Below, piece by piece: positions 55,810-64,000 of a stretch of DNA of 64,000 bases. Every line of letters begins with the position of its first letter. The stretch's first letter is position 1. Location of the stretch: NCBI RefSeq assembly GCF_015277735.1, contig NZ_JADHDA010000003.1, forward strand, positions 434,001 through 498,000, read 5' to 3'. The DNA is from Psychrobacter sp. NG254. Lineage in GTDB: Bacteria; Pseudomonadota; Gammaproteobacteria; Pseudomonadales; Moraxellaceae. The position numbers and the translations under genes are program-made. Under the pieces are notes generated by a model. It was not told the origin of the DNA. It ran no database searches and saw nothing but the letters and a program-made list of their open reading frames with translations.

Positions 55810-57603
55810 ATGGATACCTTAAATATCCTCTACTTGGTAGGCGCGATATTAATTTTTGCCAGTATTATGGCAAGCACCTTATCAGCACGTTTGGGTGTAC
55901 CTTTGCTATTGCTGTTTTTGATAGTGGGCATGCTGGCAGGTGAGCAAGGTATCTTGGGTATTGAGTTCTCGCAATACGCGTTAGCCAATTTTGTTGGACA
56001 GGCAGCCCTTGCCTGTATCTTGTTAGATGGTGGTTTACGCACCTCGTTTAAGTCGTTTCGCGTCGGACTCAAGCCCGCGATTACCTTAGCCACATGGGGT
56101 GTCTTGGTCACGGTGATGGTGCTTGGGGTATTCGTCACTTGGTTGCTCGATGTCGACTGGCGTTTTGGGTTGCTGATGGCTGCCATCGTTGGTTCGACTG
56201 ATGCGGCAGCAGTATTTTCTCTATTACGAAATGGCGGCGTCAAACTCAACGATCGTGTCCAAGCCACGCTTGAGCTAGAGTCTGGTGCCAATGATCCGCT
56301 GGCCATTTTATTGGTCACGGGTTTGATTGCGCTCAATGTTGATCCTGATGGTCAGACAGTATTTGGCTTCCTCGTTTTGCTGGTGCAGCAGCTAAGCTTT
56401 GGGCTAGGAATGGGCCTACTGTTTGGGTATTTTCTATCTCGGCTACTACCAAAAATCCATTTGGCAGAAGGCATGTATGCAATCTTAATCCTCTCTGCAG
56501 GCTTGGCTGTTTTTGCCGCGACCAACCTAATAGGCGGTAGTGGGTTTTTGGCGGTATATCTTACTGGTGTCTTAATCGGTAACCATAAAGTGCGCTCGAC
56601 TGAGCATGTCATGCGAGTGATGGACAGCTTTGCTTGGCTATCACAAGCGGTACTGTTTGTCGTATTAGGGCTATTGGTCACGCCGTCAAATGTGCTAAAT
56701 GTTTGGCATTATTCGGTGGCCATTGCCGCCTTTATGATTTTTGTCGCTCGCCCCATCGCTGTCTACACGAGCGTCAAACCCTTTAAGTTTAAAGACAGAG
56801 AGATTGGGTTTATCTCTTGGGTCGGTCTGCGCGGTGCCGTGCCTATTACGCTTGCTATCTTGCCCGTCATGGCGGGGATAGATAATGCCTTTATGTTGTT
56901 TGATATCGCCTTTGGCGTCGTAGTACTATCGCTAATTTTGCAAGGTACGACCATCCCGACGATGGCAAATTTATTTAGAGTACGTATTCCAACCAATAAA
57001 GATCCTAAAGAAGAGCATGAAGTATGGGTATCAGATAAGGCAAGTATCACGCTATATGAGTTTGAGGCAAAATCTGGCGCATTTGCAATTGGTCGACACC
57101 CAAAAGGCATCTCTAAGAGCATCAGCTCTAATGAGATCAGTGTCTTTGCATTGGTGCGTGGTCAGCAGATCGTGGTCGTAGATGAGAATACCAAACTGAA
57201 ATTTGGCGATAGTGTTTGGTATGCGATGAGAGGCAATCATGCTAGCAAAATTGCCAAGATTTTTAATGACACTACCCTAGATCGTAAGGCTATTGATGAC
57301 TTTTATGGCGATTGGTTGCTATCACCCAATGTTAAGCTTGGGGATTTGCCATTTTTTACGGAAGCAATGACATCTGAAACACTGGTAAAAACCTTAAAGA
57401 CGACAGACGAAGACCTTGCAAAAAATATGTGGGAGCAGACGGTCGCTGAATATGTGACATCACATTTGGGTACAGCGCCCGTCTCAGGCGATACAGTCGT
57501 GATAAGTAATGAATGGTCATTGGTTATCAAAGAAGTAGATGACAAAGGTAAGCTCAGAAACATTGGTCTAAAATACCAAGAGCCTGTAGCAGTTACATCG
57601 TAA
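55810..57603 (+). CDS. nhaP2: K+/H+ antiporter, NhaP2/CvrA type
   Basis: The protein is 597 aa. Residues 1-395 form about 12-13 transmembrane helices of a CPA1 exchanger, with the conserved LLDGGLRTSFKSFR and ELESGANDPLAILL motifs (the Asp pair that carries cations), and GSTDAAAVFSLLR. The soluble tail holds a TrkA-C domain (about 405-490) and a CorC/HlyC-like end (to 597), the layout of NhaP2. It exports K+ in exchange for H+ under osmotic or K+ stress in the inner membrane. Convergent with the LysR gene downstream, with a hairpin between. Confidence 0.88.
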   Translation: MDTLNILYLVGAILIFASIMASTLSARLGVPLLLLFLIVGMLAGEQGILGIEFSQYALANFVGQAALACILLDGGLRTSFKSFRVGLKPAITLATWGVLVTVMVLGVFVTWLLDVDWRFGLLMAAIVGSTDAAAVFSLLRNGGVKLNDRVQATLELESGANDPLAILLVTGLIALNVDPDGQTVFGFLVLLVQQLSFGLGMGLLFGYFLSRLLPKIHLAEGMYAILILSAGLAVFAATNLIGGSGFLAVYLTGVLIGNHKVRSTEHVMRVMDSFAWLSQAVLFVVLGLLVTPSNVLNVWHYSVAIAAFMIFVARPIAVYTSVKPFKFKDREIGFISWVGLRGAVPITLAILPVMAGIDNAFMLFDIAFGVVVLSLILQGTTIPTMANLFRVRIPTNKDPKEEHEVWVSDKASITLYEFEAKSGAFAIGRHPKGISKSISSNEISVFALVRGQQIVVVDENTKLKFGDSVWYAMRGNHASKIAKIFNDTTLDRKAIDDFYGDWLLSPNVKLGDLPFFTEAMTSETLVKTLKTTDEDLAKNMWEQTVAEYVTSHLGTAPVSGDTVVISNEWSLVIKEVDDKGKLRNIGLKYQEPVAVTS

Positions 57604-57617
57604 TATCAGTAGTTTTT

Positions 57618-57639
57618 AGGGCGTGTACAAACACGCCCT
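57618..57639. terminator. Hairpin between convergent genes
   Basis: AGGGCGTGT pairs perfectly with ACACGCCCT across ACAA. It separates the antiporter from the LysR gene and touches the LysR stop codon. Neither side has a T-run in the right place, so it may be a weak or Rho-assisted terminator. Confidence 0.5.
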
Positions 57640-58540
57640 ATAGCAGATTCATCATTTTATTCAAAAAATCAGCGATGTGTTTGTGCTGGTTTTCTCGGTA
57701 TGCCCAGTGGTGCTCGACAGCATAACTGGCTTCCTCTCGCAGTAGAACTTTCATTAGTCCCATTTTCTCATAACGGGCTGCCAGATCACGAGGTAGATAG
57801 CCAACATGGTGACCGGCTAGAATCAACTGTGCGGTTGCCTCCATATGATATGTGGTGGCACTCAAGGTTTTGGGGCGCACATGATGGATGCTGACATCAG
57901 TGATATAGCCTCTTTTTATCCAAGGATGGTTTTGTTCTAAGTCCTCTAATGTCAAACCTTCTGCATTATAAAACAACCGATGCTCGCGTCCGCAGCACAC
58001 GACCTGTCTTTCTACAAAGGCGGGCTTAAACGTCAGTAGCGGTGGAAAGCTACCAAAATAACCAACGCCAATATCGCTTTCATTACTGAGCAGTTTCTCT
58101 AACATGCTTTCAGGGCTTTGCACGTCGATAGAAAAGTGTATCAATGGGTTATTACGGTAGCTGTTAGCAAGCCGTTGTCTAAGCACGTCATAAAAAAAGT
58201 TGGGCATTTGATCGGTTAGGCACAGTCTGATATGGCCGCCATGAACGGAGTCTAGTTGCTGAATATAATGCAGCTGATGTTGGAAATTGGCGACTGACTC
58301 AGTAAAGGCGACGCAAGCCTCATAAACCGCTGCGCCATCCTCTGTCAGCTTAAACCCTGCGCGACCACGATGACATAATGTCATGCCCAGCCGATCTTCT
58401 AAATGCGTTAAATGACCGCTGATTACTGAAGGTGTGACGTTTAGGCGTGTCTGCGCGGCTGTCACCCCTTGACAGTCTACAATAGCCATAAAGCTACGCA
58501 GCGTTTTTACGTCTATTTTTATCAACTCATCTAATATCAA
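57638..58540 (-). CDS. LysR-type regulator of the guanidino-compound cluster
   Basis: The protein is 300 aa from TTG 58540, chosen because GGAGG lies 6-7 bp upstream and the length then fits the family; a longer ORF to 58642 adds a non-conserved stretch. The N-terminal HTH is DVKTLRSFMAIVDCQGVTAAQTRLNVTPSVISGHLTHLEDRL. The effector domain follows from about 90 (GGHIRLCLTDQ). It is divergent from the ureohydrolase gene, with 184 bp between, where GbuR sits relative to gbuA in Pseudomonas. It probably activates that cluster in response to a guanidino acid. Confidence 0.82.
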   Translation of the reverse strand: MILDELIKIDVKTLRSFMAIVDCQGVTAAQTRLNVTPSVISGHLTHLEDRLGMTLCHRGRAGFKLTEDGAAVYEACVAFTESVANFQHQLHYIQQLDSVHGGHIRLCLTDQMPNFFYDVLRQRLANSYRNNPLIHFSIDVQSPESMLEKLLSNESDIGVGYFGSFPPLLTFKPAFVERQVVCCGREHRLFYNAEGLTLEDLEQNHPWIKRGYITDVSIHHVRPKTLSATTYHMEATAQLILAGHHVGYLPRDLAARYEKMGLMKVLLREEASYAVEHHWAYRENQHKHIADFLNKMMNLL

Positions 58541-58724
58541 GAACCATCCTCCAATAAATACTCTGTTCAACAAACTTCTGCTAATAACGTATAAGTCTGT
58601 TTTACTACGAAAAACCAGAAGTTTACTTCTGAATTTTACCATGGTTCATGCGCTTATATTTATGTATTGTCAATGGCATGTAGCAAATTGTGTACTTAAA
58701 CCAAATAGAACAAGGAAGTAATGT

Positions 58725-59693
58725 ATGAGCTTCAATCAACCACTCAGCGGTAATGAGATGCCAAGATTTGGCGGTTTCGCCACTATGATGCGCCTGCCAA
58801 CCCAAGCAGATGCCGAAGGGTTAGACGTGGCGTTTGTTGGCGTACCTTTAGATATTGGTGCATCGAACCGTAGTGGCGCAAGACTAGGCCCAAGACAGAT
58901 TCGTGATGAATCAAGAATGATTCGTCCCTACAACGTGGCCACACGCGCCGCACCCTTTGAGTCACTACAAGTTGCTGATATCGGCGATGTTCCTATCAAC
59001 ACGTTCAACTTGCTAAAAAGCGTTGATATCATCGAAAAATTCTATACCGATAAAATCGTCAAACATGGCGCGATTCCTTTAACACTGGGCGGCGACCATA
59101 CCATCGCATTGCCTATTCTACGTGCCCTTGCCAAAAAACATGGCCCTGTCGGTATGGTACATATCGATGCTCATGCTGATATCAATGATGATATGTTTGG
59201 TGAAAAAATCGCTCATGGTACACCGTTCCGCCGCGCGGTCGAAGAAAACCTCATCGACGGTAATCGTGTGGTACAAATTGGTCTGCGCGGTACAGGCTAT
59301 AGCGCAGAAGAGTTTGATTGGTCAACCCAGCAAGGATTTCGCGTGGTACCTGCTGAGGAGTGCTGGTACAAGTCATTGGCGCCGCTCATGGCAGAAGTTC
59401 GCGAAAAGCTAGGCGATGGCCCTGTCTACTTGAGCTTTGATATCGATGGTATCGACCCTGCGTTTGCACCAGGTACGGGTACTGCTGAGATCGGTGGTCT
59501 AACATCTACTCAAGGTATCGAAATCATTCGCGGTATGCGCGGTCTTGATGTGGTTGGCGGTGATTTGGTAGAAGTATCGCCACCTTATGACCCATTTGGC
59601 AACACCTCTGTACTGGCTGCAAACTTATTGTTTGAGATGCTATGTATCCTGCCGGGCGTACGCTATGACGATAAGGTCAAAGCAGTTTATTAA
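58725..59693 (+). CDS. gbuA: Ureohydrolase, probable guanidinobutyrase
   Basis: The protein is 322 aa, an arginase/agmatinase-fold Mn enzyme: metal motifs GGDHTIALP (about 123), HIDAHADINDD (about 145), SFDIDGIDPAFAPGTGTAEIGG (about 240) and ...DLVEVSPPYD are all intact. The family splits urea from agmatine or guanidino acids. The nearby AruI-like decarboxylase makes 4-guanidinobutyraldehyde, and this enzyme would convert 4-guanidinobutyrate to GABA and urea, so guanidinobutyrase fits better than agmatinase. It starts a co-directional set with the permease. The exact substrate is inferred. Confidence 0.8.
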   Translation: MSFNQPLSGNEMPRFGGFATMMRLPTQADAEGLDVAFVGVPLDIGASNRSGARLGPRQIRDESRMIRPYNVATRAAPFESLQVADIGDVPINTFNLLKSVDIIEKFYTDKIVKHGAIPLTLGGDHTIALPILRALAKKHGPVGMVHIDAHADINDDMFGEKIAHGTPFRRAVEENLIDGNRVVQIGLRGTGYSAEEFDWSTQQGFRVVPAEECWYKSLAPLMAEVREKLGDGPVYLSFDIDGIDPAFAPGTGTAEIGGLTSTQGIEIIRGMRGLDVVGGDLVEVSPPYDPFGNTSVLAANLLFEMLCILPGVRYDDKVKAVY

Positions 59694-59830
59694 GCGCAGC
59701 TGCTTATTGGCTAGATTTGACGAGTAGGGCAGTTATCCAAGTACCGTATATGAGTGGATAGCTGCATGGACATGGTCACCAGTGTTCTTGAGTTGCTGGT
59801 ATGAATATAATTCGGTTAAGGAAGACCCCG

Positions 59831-61177
59831 ATGAGTAAACCTTCTTCATTTTTTGGTCAAGATACACTCTCCCCCAATGAGGCTGGACACAGTCTAGGAT
59901 CGATTGGTACGTTTGCACTATGGTTTGGTGCCAATATCGTCGTGACGACTATTTTAACGGGAATGTTATTAGTACCTGACCTACGGTTTACCACGGCTAT
60001 CACCACCGTACTCATTGGCTCGTTGATCGGGGCAATCCCGCTGTTGTTGGTTGGTTTGATGGGTCAGCGTACAGGTCTCCCCTCTATGGCACTGACGCGT
60101 AGAGCTTATGGACCATTTGGCAGTCAGCTGATCTCAGTAGTGAATATGGGCGTACTGATTGCGTGGAGTTGTATTCAGGCGCTGCTGGCTGGTATGAGTC
60201 TCGACTATGCGATCGAAACCACCACAGGTTATAGCAATCTGCCGCTATTTGTTATTTTGTGCGAGACGGTCGTGGTGCTGATCGTGCTACGCGGTCACCT
60301 GGGCATTGAGCTTGTCGAACGCTGGGCAGCATTGGCCATGGCTGCGCTTACTGTCATAGTGCTCTATCAACTTAACCAACATTATGACGTTTCAACATTG
60401 TTTGAGATGCCTGTTGAGTCGCGTAATGGAATCACCTTAGGTATCGCCTTTGACATAGTCATCGCCACCGCCTTTTCTTGGATGTCTTCGGCAGCCGATT
60501 ATAATCGCAATTGCAAGTCCCCAAAAGTTGCCATATGGGGAACCTATTTTGGTTATATCGTAGCAGCCATTGTTGCTATGGGCTTGGGCGCTACGATCTC
60601 AGGTCTGTCTATCATGTATGGCATGGAGCAGACTTACGATCCGACACGTTTGCTCGCTGACTTTGGCTTTGGTTTGCCAGCAGCATTGGTTATTTTCTTC
60701 TCAGTAATGACCACCAATGTCATGGCAGTTTATAGTGCAACGCTTTCATGTATGAACATCAAGCCTAATATGAGCTTTTGGAAACCTGCTTTGATCATTG
60801 GTCTGGTCACTATCTTTGGGGCGCTAATTCCAGGTATTTTAGATCAATTCCAAAACTTTTTGTTAGTTGTAGGTGCGCTATTCATCCCAGCATTCTCTGT
60901 CATGATTGTCGATTATTACCTTGTCGGTAAAGAAGGCTATACGGCAAAGCTGCTCGATGCCACTCATCAGTTGGGACGTCCTACCGCAAAGATTGCTATC
61001 GGTGCTTATATAATTGGTGCGGCTCTTGCTGCTTACTGGACTTTAATCGCTCCACCATCTTTTGGCGCTTCATTGCCTGTCTTTATCATCACGGGCGGAC
61101 TCTACTGGTTAGGTGTCACTTTATTTACCCGTCCTAGTAATGCGATTGCTGCAGCTCAAGAGGAGCGGTCATTATGA
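59831..61177 (+). CDS. NCS1-family permease (cytosine/purine-type transporter)
   Basis: The protein is about 448 aa from ATG 59831 (AAGGA 8 bp upstream; an earlier ATG at 59801 lacks one). Twelve hydrophobic segments are visible. The N-terminal LGSIGTFALWFGANIVVTTILTGML and TGLPSMALTRRAYGPFGSQLIS words are those of NCS1 symporters such as CodB. Set between the ureohydrolase and a carbon-nitrogen hydrolase it probably imports the nitrogen compound that the cluster breaks down, rather than cytosine. Its stop overlaps the next start (ATGA). Confidence 0.82.
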   Translation: MSKPSSFFGQDTLSPNEAGHSLGSIGTFALWFGANIVVTTILTGMLLVPDLRFTTAITTVLIGSLIGAIPLLLVGLMGQRTGLPSMALTRRAYGPFGSQLISVVNMGVLIAWSCIQALLAGMSLDYAIETTTGYSNLPLFVILCETVVVLIVLRGHLGIELVERWAALAMAALTVIVLYQLNQHYDVSTLFEMPVESRNGITLGIAFDIVIATAFSWMSSAADYNRNCKSPKVAIWGTYFGYIVAAIVAMGLGATISGLSIMYGMEQTYDPTRLLADFGFGLPAALVIFFSVMTTNVMAVYSATLSCMNIKPNMSFWKPALIIGLVTIFGALIPGILDQFQNFLLVVGALFIPAFSVMIVDYYLVGKEGYTAKLLDATHQLGRPTAKIAIGAYIIGAALAAYWTLIAPPSFGASLPVFIITGGLYWLGVTLFTRPSNAIAAAQEERSL

Positions 61178-61974
61178 AACTGATGGTTGCTCAAACCAAT
61201 CCTCTATGGGCTGAAGTTACGGCCAACCTAGAAGCTTTAGAGTCGCTTTGTCGCCTAGCAGTAGAGGCAAAAGTAGATCTGCTCGCATTACCAGAGCTTG
61301 CATTCACAGGCTACAATATCTTTGAACGTCTCGATCACTTAGCGGAAGCGATCGACGGCCCAATCGTCACTGAGGTTGCTAGGTTGGCTAGTAAGTACAA
61401 TTTACACTTATTGTTCGGGCTTGCTGAACGGCGACTGGGTGGCGAATTGAGCAATTCTGCCATCCTCATAGACGATAACGGGCAGCATCTCGCGACTTAC
61501 GATAAGCGTCATTTGTGGGATCGTGAACACCAGTTCTTTACAGCAGGTAAAAAGTCCTGCGTGGTCGATACTCGTTTTGGCAAATTGGGATTGATGATTT
61601 GTTATGACAACGAGTTTCCAGAGGTGGCAAGAGAGCTGGCTCAAGCAGGCGCACAAATTATCCTGTCACCGACAGCAAATATGCTGCCAAATTCAGAGCG
61701 TCAAGTATTACAAATACGCGCTCGAGCCATGGACAATCAATGCTTTGTCGCTTGTATCAATCGCTCAGGCGAGGAAGGTGCATTGCATTATTGTGGCAGT
61801 AGCATCATCGCCGGTCCCGATGGTGAGGTGCTCGGCAGACTTGGCTTAGCGGCTGGCACCGTGATAGTAGATATCGATCTCGCCCGTATTGATGAGAGTC
61901 GTACGCACCAAGACTATCTTAAAGACCTGCGTGTTCTTAAGGATACGCATGTTGTTAATGGAGCAGACTCATGA
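61174..61974 (+). CDS. Carbon-nitrogen (nitrilase superfamily) hydrolase
   Basis: The protein is 266 aa. The catalytic triad is visible: Glu in ALPELAFTGYN (about 42), Lys in YDKRHLWDREHQFF (about 110), and Cys in LMICYDNEFPE (about 143). These cytoplasmic enzymes hydrolyse amides or nitriles. In this cluster a plausible substrate is 4-guanidinobutyramide, which would yield guanidinobutyrate for the ureohydrolase. That step is known from arginine-oxidase routes, but the assignment here is inference. It overlaps the permease gene by 4 bp and the next gene by 4 bp, so all are cotranslated. Confidence 0.8.
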   Translation: MKLMVAQTNPLWAEVTANLEALESLCRLAVEAKVDLLALPELAFTGYNIFERLDHLAEAIDGPIVTEVARLASKYNLHLLFGLAERRLGGELSNSAILIDDNGQHLATYDKRHLWDREHQFFTAGKKSCVVDTRFGKLGLMICYDNEFPEVARELAQAGAQIILSPTANMLPNSERQVLQIRARAMDNQCFVACINRSGEEGALHYCGSSIIAGPDGEVLGRLGLAAGTVIVDIDLARIDESRTHQDYLKDLRVLKDTHVVNGADS

Positions 61975-62714
61975 GTGAGAATTCATTACCACGTATTAAA
62001 CCAGAGAACTGGTATCGAACCACCACGCTCAGCGATGGTATTACGCTCATCGATGAACCATGGATCAAGCCGTTTTTTCGTTGTAACTTGTGGCACGTGC
62101 GAGGGAGTGAGCGCGATTTATTAGTAGATTTCGGGTTAGGTGCTGTACCATTGCGCCGCCATGTTGCTTTGCTCACAGATCGCGATATCGTTGGCGTTGC
62201 CAGTCACACCCATTTTGACCATATTGGTGCTGCGAGCGAGTTCGACTGCTGTCATGTCCATTCTGCTGAAGCCCATATTCTCGCTGAACCAGACAATGCC
62301 CGTACTTTAGCGGATATGTTTGTCAATGACGAGATGTTTGACGCACTACCGCCTGAGCCTTATGCCCATTGTGGCTATAAAATCGTTGCTCCAGCAAAAA
62401 TCATGCAACTGGAAGATGGCGACATGATTGATTTAGGCAATCGTCAATTTGAAGTGATCCACACACCCGGTCACTCTCCAGGTGGCATTGCTTTGTGGGA
62501 AGCTGCCAGCGAAACGCTGATTTCTGGCGATCTTATCTATGACGGTCCATTAATCGAAGATACATGGCACAGCAACATGTCTGACTACGCCAAGAGTATG
62601 CGACGCTTAAATGCACTGCCGGTGCGTATCGTTCATGGCGGCCACTTTCCTAGCTTTTCAGGTAAACGCTTAAATTTGATGATTGATGATTGGTTACGGC
62701 ACCATGACTTGTAA
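61971..62714 (+). CDS. Metallo-beta-lactamase-fold hydrolase
   Basis: The protein is 247 aa. The zinc motif is SHTHFDHIGAA (HxHxDH, about 77-85), with HTPGHSPGGIALWE (His about 165) and SGDLIYDGPLI (Asp about 186), then HGGHFPSF (His about 224). The fold hydrolyses thioesters, lactones or similar; the substrate is unknown. ATGA overlap with the C-N hydrolase shows they are one operon. A role in detoxifying a lactone or ester of the pathway is conceivable but unsupported. Confidence 0.8.
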   Translation: MSENSLPRIKPENWYRTTTLSDGITLIDEPWIKPFFRCNLWHVRGSERDLLVDFGLGAVPLRRHVALLTDRDIVGVASHTHFDHIGAASEFDCCHVHSAEAHILAEPDNARTLADMFVNDEMFDALPPEPYAHCGYKIVAPAKIMQLEDGDMIDLGNRQFEVIHTPGHSPGGIALWEAASETLISGDLIYDGPLIEDTWHSNMSDYAKSMRRLNALPVRIVHGGHFPSFSGKRLNLMIDDWLRHHDL

Positions 62715-62806
62715 TTTGTCGCACTTGAGAATGATTAAAAATAAATAACTACTGTAAATAAAAAGCTTAACCCAATACTTATTAAAATTTTTAGGATGAC
62801 TGACCT

Positions 62807-64000
62807 ATGACCCAATTAATGCAAATGCCTGACTCATCGCCTGTTAATGCTCTTGACAACACCTCTCTGACCTGTGGCGAGCTGCTGGTACAGTGGCTAG
62901 AGTATTATGGGGTAGAGACGGTGTTTGGTATCCCTGGTGTGCATACGGTCGAGCTGTATCGCGGTCTACCTAATACCAATATTCGTCATGTGACACCGCG
63001 CCACGAGCAGGGCGCTGGGTTTATGGCTGATGGCTACTACCGTGCTTCTGGAAAAATCGGTGTGTGTTTTATTATCACAGGCCCTGGCATGACCAATATC
63101 ATGACAGCGATGGCGCAAGCATTGGCTGATTCGATACCGATGCTGGTCATCTCTAGCGTCAATAAAGTTAAAGACACTGGCAGCGGTGAAGGGCATTTGC
63201 ATGAGCTGCATGATCAGCAGGGCATGGTCAGTAAAGTAGCACTCACTAGTAAAACCATCTGGCAGCCTGAATCGCTACCGAAAGTCATCGCAGAAGCTTT
63301 TGCTTTATTTAATGGTGCACGTCCAGGGCCCGTACATATTCAATTGCCTATTGACATCATCACCGCTGATGCTAGTCATGTTGATAAACCACCTACAAAA
63401 ACTCATACAGAGACGTTAACGCTATCACAGGTCACAAGACCACTGCCGAATCCTACGCAATTAGATCTCATCGTACAGTCATTAAAAACCGCGAAAAACC
63501 CTGTAATACTTTATGGTGGCGGCTGTGTCGATGTCGACCACGATGCACAACGATTAGCAGAACTGATAGATGCACCAACATTTTTGACGATTAATGCCAA
63601 AGGTCTACTACCACCTAGTCATCCGTTAAGTCTGGGTAGTAATCAGTCATTAGACGCAGGCCGCGCCGTTATTACAGAAGCAGACTGGGTGTTAGCGATT
63701 GGGACTGAGCTTGGTGAGACTGACTATGATGTGTTCTTTAACGGTGGGTTTAAGATAAATGGCACATTGGTGCGTATCGACTGCGATGCTCAGCAATTGC
63801 AGCGTCCCTTTATCGCCGATATTGCGGTATTGTCCGACGCACAGATGGCGATTAGTGGTTTATGTAGTCGCTTAAAAGGTCAGGCATTCGATCATCAAGC
63901 GCTGTCACGAGTGAATGAGGCAAAACAAGCATTATTAAACAATGCGACGCCGGACTTTGCAGGTCAAAATGCTCTACTTAAACTGATTCGTGATGAGGTA
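62807..64000 (+). CDS. aruI: AruI-like 5-guanidino-2-oxopentanoate decarboxylase, 3' end outside window
   Basis: Translation from ATG 62807 (TTAGGAT upstream) gives a thiamine-diphosphate enzyme: LTCGELLVQWLEYYGVETVFGIPGVHTVELYRGLP, then RHVTPRHEQGAGFMADGYYR (catalytic Glu) and CFIITGPGMTNI, wording I associate with AruI of the arginine transaminase pathway. AruI decarboxylates 2-ketoarginine to 4-guanidinobutyraldehyde in the cytoplasm. The frame remains open to the window end (about 398 codons), and the C-terminal TPP-binding domain is cut off. With the ureohydrolase upstream this supports a route from arginine to GABA. Confidence 0.82.
   Translation, partial: MTQLMQMPDSSPVNALDNTSLTCGELLVQWLEYYGVETVFGIPGVHTVELYRGLPNTNIRHVTPRHEQGAGFMADGYYRASGKIGVCFIITGPGMTNIMTAMAQALADSIPMLVISSVNKVKDTGSGEGHLHELHDQQGMVSKVALTSKTIWQPESLPKVIAEAFALFNGARPGPVHIQLPIDIITADASHVDKPPTKTHTETLTLSQVTRPLPNPTQLDLIVQSLKTAKNPVILYGGGCVDVDHDAQRLAELIDAPTFLTINAKGLLPPSHPLSLGSNQSLDAGRAVITEADWVLAIGTELGETDYDVFFNGGFKINGTLVRIDCDAQQLQRPFIADIAVLSDAQMAISGLCSRLKGQAFDHQALSRVNEAKQALLNNATPDFAGQNALLKLIRDEV

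Noticed and set aside
55830-57563. Several long minus-strand ORFs opposite the antiporter
   Set aside because: They are shadows of a GC-richer real gene that shows complete family motifs on the plus strand.

Overview
The window looks like a chromosome segment of a Moraxellaceae gammaproteobacterium, most likely Psychrobacter. The reasons are its moderately low GC, the style of the core genes, and a tRNA-Gly(GCC) used as an integration site. This is inference from gene content; no marker gene proves the genus. The two flanks read as ordinary chromosome. The left flank (1-1287) has a Na+/dicarboxylate-amino acid symporter on the minus strand and a divergent LysR gene that breaks off. The right flank (from tRNA-Gly at 52952-53026 onward) has visibly higher GC.

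Between them lies a roughly 51.7 kb AT-rich genomic island. A 16-base core, ACCCCAACCTTGGCAA, occurs at 1288-1303, exactly where LysR homology stops, and again at 52981-52996 inside the anticodon arm of tRNA-Gly. The island carries a different mobility module at each end. On the left is a three-gene set (195, 795 and 1149 aa) with two very large tyrosine-recombinase-like proteins, similar in layout to the gamma-mobile-trio idea. On the right is a conventional tyrosine integrase with an excisionase-like protein, a Cro-like regulator and operator-like repeats.

The cargo is mostly defence and conflict genes. (1) 8.2-19.0 kb, minus strand: a WYL regulator, a short and a long dynamin-like GTPase, a 326-aa protein with a duplicated module, a HerA-type ATPase with a Ser/Gly-rich insert, an HNH/Endo VII toxin-type nuclease coupled by ATGA overlap, a DUF6985-like possible immunity protein, a HEPN protein and a stop-interrupted ORF. 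I do not recognise this set as a named system, and it is the best novelty candidate here. (2) 20.0-24.8 kb: an HNH nuclease beside an McrBC pair. (3) 24.9-31.8 kb: a frameshifted exoX-like gene, a small unknown protein, a leucine-rich-repeat protein and a RecB-like nuclease fused to an SF1 helicase. (4) 32.2-36.6 kb: two exported proteins, a broken WYL gene, and two paralogues that resemble the C-terminal domain of FtsZ without its GTPase domain, flanking a DUF1810 gene. (5) 36.8-49.9 kb: a co-directional run of two DUF262 proteins, a SNF2-type helicase with DUF3883, a DUF1156 DNA methyltransferase and a DUF499 ATPase, matching the helicase-methylase-ATPase (Hma) arrangement.

The right flank carries a 2-oxo acid decarboxylase, a GlpM-like membrane protein, a NhaP2-type K+/H+ antiporter, and a cluster that reads as arginine/guanidino-compound catabolism. 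That cluster is a divergent LysR regulator, a guanidinobutyrase-like ureohydrolase, an NCS1 permease, a carbon-nitrogen hydrolase, a metallo-beta-lactamase-fold hydrolase and an AruI-like 2-ketoarginine decarboxylase cut by the window end.
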